Positions 55,600 to 64,000 of a stretch of 64,000 nt of DNA are shown here, piece by piece (position 1 is the stretch's first letter; each line of letters opens with the position of its first letter). Location of the stretch: contig NC_081411.1 in NCBI RefSeq assembly GCF_030272615.1, positions 38,198,140 through 38,262,139 on the forward strand, given 5' to 3'. The notes below the pieces were generated by a model. The model saw only the letters and a list, made by a program, of their open reading frames with translations, was not told the origin of the DNA and made no database searches. Made by a program: the position numbers and the translations under genes. This DNA comes from Cryptomeria japonica. Taxonomy: Eukaryota; Streptophyta; Pinopsida; Cupressales; Cupressaceae.

Positions 55600-57715
55600 C
55601 TGGGTACTCGAAGGCTCTGCAACTCTACTTCGACCTAGGGTTTTGGTGCGACATCAAGGGTCTTCGGCTTCACATGGTGGACGAGTGCAAGTGGCCTCCT
55701 CCACGTAGGTAAGTTTGCCTCCCCTCTCTTTTTTGTTTCCTTTTCATTGAAATTACAATAGGTCTCATCAGGCTTCGTCTGACTTTGTCTGGAGGGAAAA
55801 TTTTCCCATCAATGCTCTTCCCCCCCGCTCGCTTGGGCAATTATGTTATGTGATTCTAGTGGCGGCATTCAGCCTGAGAGGCTAGTTTTGCCCAAGTCCT
55901 TCAAGGCTACTCTTATTGATGATATCTCGATGTCAATCTCAGACCTTGCCAAGTTTGATGTTAGGGTTTCCAATGTGTCTGTAGGTAGCGATGGGCTCTC
56001 CAAAGAAGAAGGTAAGTTCCCTGCCTAACCCCATGCATTTCTTACTGTTTCTCCCAATTCATCTATTCTTGATGTCATTAATGAAGAAAAAGCTAGGCTT
56101 AAGGATATTGCAATTTTTTTCATGACCACGGAGCTTTCCAATTGTCCCTCCTGCAATTTCATGATTAATTGGCTTAAGAATGTATGGGTTAATAAATTAG
56201 GTTTACATTTTTCTTTTTGTAGAATGATTCAAAAACGTTTATATTTTATTTTTTTAAAGATTTTAAATCTTAGGCCCAAGTTGTTAGCAAACAATTTTGG
56301 TCCATTGAGAAGTTGACTTTTAGGGATGTTAAATGGACTCCAAAAGAAGTTAGCGATGAAGTCCTTGCCCTATCTAGCCCTAGATGGGTTATTATAAAAA
56401 ATCTTCCCCCATTGTTGTGGTGTTTCATCCCACAAATTATCGAGTCGATAGGTAGAACCATCAGGGTTGATCACTTGCATACAATGGTTCTACACTTGTA
56501 TGCTTGGGTGCTTATCACAATCGACTTCGGTAAGGATTTACCAAGGTCCATTATTATCAACATGGATAATGACACCATTTCATGTGAAATAGAAATCCTT
56601 GGTGGTATGAACGCATGTTTTTTATATAGACGTGAGGGCCAGCTATGTCAAAACTGCCCTATCTTGGGCAAATGGAAACTTGTTTCTCATCCCAATAATG
56701 GTGTTATCCCTAACCCTATTAATTCAGCCCCTAACAATCATTTTACGATGTAGACCCATGTTCTTGATAAACTCAATGAACTGAAGAAAGTGATGGCAGA
56801 GGCTATGGCTAAGCCATCATCCCCACCCCCCACGTTCGATGATAATGTGGTCCTTGGAAGCTTCACTGTGGATCCCCCTCTACACTCTGCTCTTGAGATA
56901 TCACTAGACCAGTTGAAGGATGATTGCATCATCCCCCCAAGTCTAGGAAAAACCATATCAAGAACGCACAAGAATTTATTCTAGACAAGTTGAAAAACCC
57001 CCCTCGACCCATGTCAATTGATGCATCATGTCAATCTCCTAGGTGTAATTCTTCCTTTGTCAAATCTTTGGCTAAAGACTTCGAAGATAAAACTATCATG
57101 ACTGCTAGCTCGAATAACTATCAAACTAATAGCATGTTATCTATATTTGGCAATAAGTGGAGTATTGATGCATCCAATTCGGATAGTAAGAATGTAGATC
57201 ATAAGCTTCTCGAATCGGATAGAGATATAGTCTCTTATCCAATGCCTAACTCTCATACCATTATCTATGACTATGAGGTCATGAGCATCGAAGTTATTAA
57301 AGCCAAACCAATGGCTAGTAATCAGGTTCCTAGTAACCCTGAGACCTTAGCCCTGGAACACTTTAACATTCTTAACACCAACCCCCTTTTTGAAGATCCT
57401 ACTAGGGACCAGGAACCTTTGTCTGTCGATTTAGACAATGAAGAGGCACAATCCAATGATGTAGAAAATGAGGAAGATGATAACCATACTTTTGAAGGTG
57501 GTGCACCTACTGCTAAAGTTAAATGGAAGAGAGGGAGGTTGTCAAGCTTTATAAAAGGAAGATATATCGTGGAAAACTTTATTACAAGCTGGGAGGCCAT
57601 GAATTAGTCTAAAATCTCCAGACAAAAGGTGGCTATTTCTCATTAACTTTGAGAAAGCCTATGATAGGGTGGAATAGAAATTTCTAATGATGATGCTTGA
57701 AGGGATGTACACCAA
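55600..57715 (+). pseudogene. L1-type LINE remains: ORF1 and a piece of reverse transcriptase
   Basis: Plus strand. 56313-56753 encodes the plant L1 ORF1 domain (DUF4283-like): SPRWVIIKNLPPLLWCFIPQI, then ILGGMNACFLYRREGQLCQNCPI, a CCHC knuckle with one changed position. Upstream, 55843-56028 and 56122-56316 are earlier ORF1 pieces. 56924-57607 is an acidic ORF1 tail. At about 57636-57710 the words FEKAYDRVEWKFLMMMLEGM are the reverse transcriptase of ORF2, so most of ORF2 is missing by an internal deletion. Stops and frame changes separate the pieces. The endonuclease is not seen and no poly(A) tail or target duplication was found. It is a dead LINE. Confidence 0.8.
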
Positions 57716-57940
57716 GATGGTGGTCAGAAAAGTGGACACCACCTAAATAAAACATGAAGAAACAAGCAGTGTGTACACATTACTAAAATTTCAAATCACC
57801 GCGTATGCCCTTAGGTCCATTGTTCTTGAGCCTAAACAAAGATACCACGTATGCACTATTTTTAGGAAAGGGAGTACGTATGCACTCATAAGTCCTAAAA
57901 AATAGCGTATGCAGTACCTATCAAAATTTTTTTTTTAAAA
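57716..57940. other. possible transposon end with repeated CGTATGC motif
   Basis: The word CGTATGC occurs four times in about 110 bp (near 57800, 57848, 57888 and 57912), which resembles subterminal repeats of CACTA-type DNA transposons. A nearby inverted pair, GGTGGTC...GACACCACC (57718-57743), may be an end structure. Neither is proof. Confidence 0.35.
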
Positions 57941-58029
57941 AGGACTGGATTTATTTTCACCATGACCGTAGTGTTTTTTCCTCCTTTTCCTCCACAAAAC
58001 CGCGAATGGGCTACCACATTTCTCCACCA

Positions 58030-60690
58030 AACGCTATGGATCAAGGTTAGTTTTTCTTAATTTTTGTCTTTCTTTCTCGTTTATTCAATTTGTTTTACAT
58101 TTTAAATTTAATTTCATTTATTTTGATTAGGTTTTTATTTTTGTTTCAAAAACTAGATTCTGATAATCCACAACAACAACAAACAAATGCACCTCCTGAA
58201 AACCCCGAACAAAACCCACAAGATACACCTCGAGTTCCTTCTTTTGACCGTACAATTGAAACGCAAGAGTAATTGATTAATCAATCAGAGAAAATGCGTC
58301 TAAAATAAATAGACTGATTAATAAATTGAAAAAATATGAGCTTGAGAATCATAAATCCCTCGCCACTAGCCTAGAAACATTATCTAGTGGTGCCACAACA
58401 ATTTCAATACAAATTACAAAATGGGGAAACTTTAGGGATATGTGTCGTCAATACTATGTTGGTGCGTTATCATATGAGGGAGCGAAAAACAAAAATATTA
58501 GTAAACAACAAATATGTGGCCTTTTTGTTGATCCTAAAACTGGTCAGTCGTTACCTCTTAATGCAAAGAGGTTTCCCATACATTGGTGTACCAATGTGTA
58601 GATGAAGAAACTTTTTTTGGTAGAGGTGGTGGATGGTCTTTGATGATCCACCTTGTAATAATTATGAGGTGCCATTGTATTTTTTGAGAAAAGTATAGTG
58701 GGAGTTTTTCCTCAATGTGCGGCCAAATTATTTTGATATGAGAGAGTTCCATGGTAGAGGTGGTGGCTCTTACCTAGATAGACCTAGAGCTTGTAGGCGA
58801 TTAGCCCCAGAGACTCACTGCCCCCTAGCACCGAAACCAAAGGTGCATTAGGCTACCCTAGTAGAGCTGAAAGAGTTGATGAAGCTACAGAGTCTTCAAG
58901 CAGCCACAACATTGACTTGTGCCATCATTTAGTAAGAGACATAGTTAACACACCCTCTTGTATTGGATGATGAGCCATTAGTTTCTCCAGGTGCCGACAG
59001 AGAGCCCATTTAGCATGTGTGTGTCTATTGCTCAAGTATATGCTCAGGGATGGATGATGCAACTACTGCAAATGGATCCACATCTCATTTATGCATGATT
59101 TGCAGGAGTAGATGTCAGAACCACATGACTAAGGATGTGGCATTGACAGAGGAGTTGATGGACATGTTGTTTTGCCATCAAAAGTAGACACAGGTGTGTT
59201 GATTTGAATTCATATCATTTTATTTATCAGTCACTTTAAATTTGTAATTACAAAAATGAATTTTTATTTATACATCGATTTAAATTGATACAAATAATAT
59301 GCATTTCAGGATGTAGTAGCAGTATCCCATACTCCTCCCATAGTTACTACAGCTGCAACTTCAATGCTTGAGGTATAAATTTTGTAACATATTAAAATAG
59401 AATAGTACACTTTAAATTCAAAAATTTTACAAGGTATACTAACTATCTTTAATGCTTGGTCCAATTCTTGGTTTGTAGGTGTTGATAGGGGACCAAATGT
59501 CCCAGATTGATGACATCACTCTCTCAGTGATCGATTTTGGCCTACGCTATACTTTACCATTTCATGTATTTATTTATTTGATGGAATATGCAAGTCATTT
59601 CATTTCATGTACACCCTTTTTTATGTATTTATTTGATGGAATATGCAAGTCATTTCATTTTAGATTTTAAAAATTATGTTTAATATATTATTTGTACTAA
59701 TATCTCATGTTAATTTTCTTGTTTTAGGGTACCCCCTCTGCATCTATGCCTCATCCTAAGCAAAATAATTCCTCAAAGATGCAAAAACGTGGGAAGAAGG
59801 TAATTGAACACATTTTTAGTTGTACAATTGTTTGAAAATATTGGAATTGTCTTAGTTGGGATTTGTAGATTGATTAGTGTTTTTTGTCTATTTTACATTT
59901 ACAACAACCATTTAGCTATGTGGATTTCTTGAATGCACCTGATCCGCCCGTGGATCAAGAGAGGGCACAGGTGTGTATCTCTACTTTATTTTCTTGATTT
60001 CATGATTATATGCATGTGTACATGTGAACTTGTGATAAATTATAATCTTATAAGTTTTTTCATACAAGAAATATCCATAAGTTCTTCATCAATGGCGAGC
60101 CCTCCTCCATGCACAGGAGAAGCATCTCAAGATCTAGTACAGTTTTGTTTGATATATTATATTAATTATTTTTAACCTACAATACTTATCATTATATTAA
60201 TTGTATTTAATCTTTGATCATTTTTTGTATAGGTAATAGTGATAGTTTCTCCATCGATGGTGAGCCATCCTCAGTCCATTGGAGAAGCATCTGAGACATC
60301 GGTACATCATTCTTCTCTAAATTATAGCTTTTAATTGTTTTTTATATAAATATGTCAGTACATTGTATTAATTATACATTTAATCTACAATATCCCCCTT
60401 CGCGGTTCGGCCATAATGTGGATCCCTTTAAGTTTGTCTTTAAGAAAACTCTTAATAGTGACAAGGAGAGGAGAGTGCACACATTAGCTCTGAGATCGGC
60501 CGATGAGCTAATCTACATTTCAATTGCAAAGAAATTATAGTTAAATGCATAGTTATGTTGTTAATTGTGAACTATTTTTTACAAAAGAATTCTAACTTGG
60601 CTTTTGAATAGTGGTTTTGTAGCCATCTACAAAGCCGTGTACTCCATCGAAGAGGCTCGATTTTGATGATCCACCAAAAGTTTAGGATCA
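58030..60690 (+). pseudogene. decayed multi-exon-like gene of unknown family
   Basis: A series of short plus-strand frames is bounded by plausible splice signals. ATGGATCAAG|GTTAGT is at 58036. ...CTAG|ATTCTGATAATCC opens a Gln/Pro/Asn-rich segment (58158-58272). 58326-58601 has a 91-codon frame (WGNFRDMCRQYYVGAL, LFVDPKTGQSLPLN). Later exon-like pieces lie near 59310-59370, 59480-59540, 59730-59800, 60075-60140, 60235-60300 and 60390-60540. Stops interrupt the region 58600-59200. The family is not recognised: it could be the body of a DNA transposon (see the CGTATGC repeats upstream) or a host gene relic. The exons at 60092 and 60257 are duplicates. Confidence 0.35.
60080..60300 (+). repeat. 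duplicated exon-like block
   Basis: The blocks at about 60086-60133 and 60251-60296 encode similar peptides (MASPPPCTGEASQD and MVSHPQSIGEASET), about 165 bp apart, with similar AT-rich DNA between. A tandem duplication of an exon plus intron is likely. Confidence 0.6.
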
Positions 60691-60816
60691 TATAGAGTTA
60701 GCTGTGGTCATAAAATGACCAATACATGTAGATATACTCTACATTTTTATTGTATATCGATTTAGACATGGCATATGCAACATTTTTGTAATACTTGTAT
60801 TGACTTGGCATACATG

Positions 60817-60820
<4 letters not shown>

Positions 60821-60856
<36 letters not shown>
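60821..60856. repeat. (AT)18 microsatellite
   Basis: An uninterrupted run of eighteen AT units. Confidence 0.97.
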
Positions 60857-60862
<6 letters not shown>

Positions 60863-61179
60863 ATTCGATCTAATAAATGTTTATTGAGTTCATTATTGTG
60901 TATTCATTGTATTTCATGGTTTCCCTTTTATAAAGTTAATTGATCATTTTCCTATGTAATCAACAATATGAATATAAACAACAAAAATCTATGATATAAA
61001 ACACTGCAATCGTGGAATATGATTTGATAAAATTTCTAAAATGTTGAATTAACCCTACAAAAATCCTTGTATTCAGTTCATTATTGTGTATTCATTGTAT
61101 TTGGTGGCTTCCCTTTTATAAATTTATATGAATATTTTCTTATGTAGTAAACAATATGTGTGTAGTGCGAGAGCATCCT

Positions 61180-61396
61180 CATGCTCGCAATGGTCAAATT
61201 TTGGTTCTCGTGTTTGGGGTCATTTGGATCAAAGATGTAAAATTTTCTCAATTATTATCAAAGTTGCTCAATTATCATTAAAGTTATCAATGTTTGGCTT
61301 TATTTGGATAAAAGATGTAAAATTTTCTCAGTTGTTGTTAAAGTTGCTCACTTGTTTTCAAAGTTGCTCAGTTGTTGTCAAAGTTGTCAAAGATGA
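61180..61396. repeat. short tandem repeats before the satellite
   Basis: The block TTTGG..TCATTTGGATCAAAGATGTAAAATTTTCTCA occurs at about 61213 and 61295 in altered form. The word TCAAAGTTGCTCAGTTGTTG repeats about five times between 61258 and 61390. Confidence 0.75.
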
Positions 61397-61398
61397 AA

Positions 61399-63085
61399 GA
61401 TAGGGTAGAATTAATTTGGTTCATCATGTGCACAAACCGATTTAATGAGAACATTCACATGGGTAGTTTTACGCTAGGCATTCTCCTCTCATACATCTCA
61501 AAGCATTGGAAAGTTGAGAGTCATACCCTACCGACGTGATCTCTCAAGTGCCATGAGTCCAAAAAATTATCAAACTTTGAAGGACTATTTTTTCTAATCC
61601 AAGACACATATGATCAATTCATTTGAACCTATGTGGTTATGTGAGGCTCCTCTACAATGGCATATATTGGTTTTTGATGACTCAGAGCCATTTTCGATTG
61701 GTAGCATTTTTTCGCCTGCTACAAAAACCATTAGTTGCATGCAATGCAAAGTTGTAAGATAGGGTAGAATTGATAAGGTTCATCTTGTTCACAAACTGAC
61801 ATCACGAGCGCATCCAGGTGGTTATGTTTACACTAGGCATTCTCCTTTCATATATCCCAAAGCACTAGAACATTTAGAGTCATACCCTACTGGTGTGATC
61901 TCTCAAGTGCCCTGAGTCCAAAAAATTATCAAACTTTGACAGACTATTTTTTCCAATTCAAGAGACATGATTGATACATTTGAATGTGTGGTATTTCTTG
62001 AGGCTCCTCTACAATGGCCTATCTCAGTTTTTGATGACTTAGAGCCATTTTCAATTGGTAGCATTTTATCGCCTACTGCAAAAATTGTCAGTTGCATGCA
62101 ATGCAAAGTTGCAAGATAGGGTAGAATTGATTTGGTTCGCCCTATGCACAAACCAATGTCATGAGCGCATGCAGGTGGGTAGGCTTACACTATGTATGCT
62201 CCTCTCATGCATCCCAAAGCACTGAAACATTGAGAGCCATATCGTATCAGTGCGATCTCTAAAGTGCGTTGAGTCTAAACAATTGTCAAACATTGATGGA
62301 CTATTTCTTCCAATCTAGGACACGTATGATCATTCCATTTGAACTTGTGGGGTCATGTGAGGCTCTTCTACAATAGACTATCTCGGTTTCTGATGAATCA
62401 AAGCCATTTTCAATTAGTAGCATTTTTTCACCTGCTGCAAAAACCATTAGTTTCATGCAATGCAAAGTTGCAAGATAGGCTAGAATTGATTTGGTTCATC
62501 GCGTGAACAAACTGAATTCATGAGCACTTTTGGTTGGGAAGTTTTGCACTAGGCATGCTCTTCTTGTGCATCCTAGAGCACCAGAATGTCGACAGTCATA
62601 CCCTACCAATGCAATTTCTCGATTGCCCTGAGTCCAAAAAATTATCAAACTTTGACAGATTGGTTCTTCCAATCCAAGATAGATATGATTCATCTATTTG
62701 AACCTGTGAGGTCACGTGAGGCTCCTCTATAATGGTCTATCTCAGTTTCTGATGAGTTAGAGCCATTTTTAATTGGTAGCAATTTTTTGCCTACTACAAA
62801 AACTGTCAGTTGCATGCAATGCAAAGTTGAAAGATAGGGTTGAATTGATTCAGCTTGTATAGTGCATAAATCCATGTCATGAGCATATCTGCGTTGGCAG
62901 GTTTACACTAGGTATTCTCCTCTTGTGAATCCCAAAGCACAGGAACATCGAGAGTCATTCCCTACCAGCATGATCTGTCCAAGTGCCCTAAGTCCAAAAA
63001 GTTGTCAAACTTTGACGAACTGTTTCTTCCAATCCATGACACATATGATCGATCTGTTTCAACCTATGGGGTTGTATGAAGCTCC
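61399..63085. repeat. tandem satellite, unit 357-359 bp, 4.7 copies
   Basis: Units begin at GATAGGGTAGAATTGAT: 61399, 61758, 62115, 62474 and 62833, the last partial to about 63085. Steps are 359, 357, 359 and 359 bp. Units differ by many point changes (roughly 10-20% by eye) but almost no indels. Short frames inside are shadows of the repeat. I saw no 180-bp half-period. Confidence 0.92.
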
Positions 63086-63180
63086 TCTATAGTAAAATTT
63101 GGTACAGACATTTCTTCAAACCAAAACTCATTCACCATAGTAGATGCATTCTCTGAGTTGAGAATTTTGTTTGTAACTCC

Positions 63181-63520
63181 ATTTTGGTGTATGTAGTTAG
63201 TGAGGCTCCTTTTGTGATGAGTAGTGCGCTCTAGGATGTTGGCCTTCTTGCATGTGTAGGCCCCTATTGTAATATTTATTCATTTGGGCAGTGGATAGAT
63301 ATTGTGGATCACCAATCCCACTGTGGTTTTTCCTCATTGAGGTTTTCCACATATAAAATCCTGTTTTATGGTGTATGTTCTTGTGGTTGCATCATTTCTA
63401 TTTATTGTTATATTCTTTTATGGATACCGGTTACTCCAATACTTTGTTAATAAAGTTAAAATTGATCCCACCAATAGAACATCGATTCACTCCCCCTCTC
63501 AGTGTTCTTGGATTCCAACA
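63181..63520 (+). mobile_element. copia LTR end (solo or truncated LTR)
   Basis: Plus strand: CCCACTGTGGTTTTTCC, GAGGTTTTCCACATATAAA and the end CACTCCCCCTCTCAG..GATTCCAACA match, in reverse, the 5' LTR at 9939-10180. No primer site follows 63520, so the internal part is absent. The left border is not clear. Confidence 0.7.
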
Positions 63521-64000
63521 ATTTTGTCCTTGGGTGTATTGTTTGATGACGATGATTGCAAATCTTCAAAAATTTTAGGGATGGATGCCATAGGAGAGTC
63601 AATTTTTTTATGAGGGGATGGTGGGTCATTACTATACATGGGTGCATGATTTTTATCTATCTCAAAAAGATCACTTAGGACTCTGTTTAAGAGATTAGTA
63701 AAAGAGCTACCTTTCTTTGGAGATGCATTTCAATCCTTGTGAGGTTTTTACCTAGCTGAGTTTTGATTTTGAACTTGTTTGAAGGTGATTTGGCTTTGGC
63801 TTTGGTATTGTTCTTTGATTTTTAATTTGCTATTGTTTGAATTGATTTGACATATTTGAAACTTGGCTTGGTATATGTTGCAACTTTTGTTTTTTGAATT
63901 TTTGGTTGTAGTTGTTCATACTGAGTTTTTTGTTAATACTTGATTGTTGGTTTGACCAATTGTTGACATTGTGTATTTGCTTGAGCATATTGTTGAAATT
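63521..64000. other. spacer at the window end, nothing recognised
   Basis: T/G-rich DNA with repeated TTTGGCTTTGG-like words near 63790. No gene is supported; whatever element it belongs to runs past the window. Confidence 0.35.

Noticed and set aside
61128-62875. Several similar short frames
   Set aside because: They are readings of the 357-359-bp satellite units; no start-codon conservation or protein similarity.
61399-63085. Possible CRISPR-like array
   Set aside because: Units are about 359 bp, contiguous and without unique spacers, in plant nuclear DNA; a satellite explains it.

Overview
The window looks like nuclear DNA of a seed plant with a large, repeat-filled genome, most likely a gymnosperm such as a conifer. 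The grounds are one small family of intron-containing NAD-type short-chain dehydrogenase (SDR) genes, long low-GC spacers, and several layers of nested plant-type Ty1/copia and Ty3/gypsy elements with some hAT and L1 remains. The species is an inference; no diagnostic marker is present.

Host genes. The recognisable host genes are three copies of one SDR (SDR110C type, like secoisolariciresinol, xanthoxin and momilactone-A dehydrogenases). All share a 38-nt first exon, a phase-2 intron and a TATA box about 48 bp before the ATG. The copy at 47891-48966 (+) looks intact (276 aa, complete cofactor and catalytic motifs). The copy at 33960-40641 (-) has a sound second exon, but a 5.6-kb copia element sits just after its start codon. 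The copy at 30057-30233 (-) is a short pseudogene. The two minus-strand copies also share about 0.6 kb of upstream DNA.

Layout. 1-3036: spacer, then copy 1 of a long dispersed repeat. 3037-4625: a small non-autonomous LTR element. 4626-10866: an old copia element (-). 10867-13530: gypsy gag/protease remains (-). 13540-16352 plus 27717-28575: a gypsy element (+) split by an 11.4-kb gypsy element (-) at 16353-27716, which is flanked by ATTAA on both sides. 28580-29760: hAT transposase remains. 30057-41282: the two minus-strand SDR copies with the copia at 35022-40634 and other LTR scraps. About 42240-43685: end of another gypsy element (+). 43686-46495: copy 2 of the long repeat. 46880-47580: degenerate tandem array upstream of the intact SDR. 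49390-52950: very old gypsy pol interrupted by a 1.6-kb insert. 53223-54978: an insert with a 15-bp target duplication and a string of short palindromes. 55600-57715: L1 remains. 57716-60780: a decayed, multi-exon-like unit of unknown family. 61399-63085: a 357-359-bp tandem satellite. 63181-63520: a copia LTR end.

Most interesting. The gypsy element at 16353-27716 carries on its opposite strand what looks like a complete antisense transcription unit: TATA box, short first exon, GT donor, an intron with tandem repeats, an AG acceptor and a plant mobile domain (PMD) ORF. A second, diverged gypsy end at 42259-42425 keeps the same TATA, the same exon-1 end and donor, and nearly the same TATA-to-donor spacing, which argues that the antisense unit is a maintained part of this element family. 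Also notable are the copia insertion at the start codon of an SDR gene, dated by LTR divergence with a paralogue serving as the empty site, and the palindrome-tailed insert at 53223-54978.
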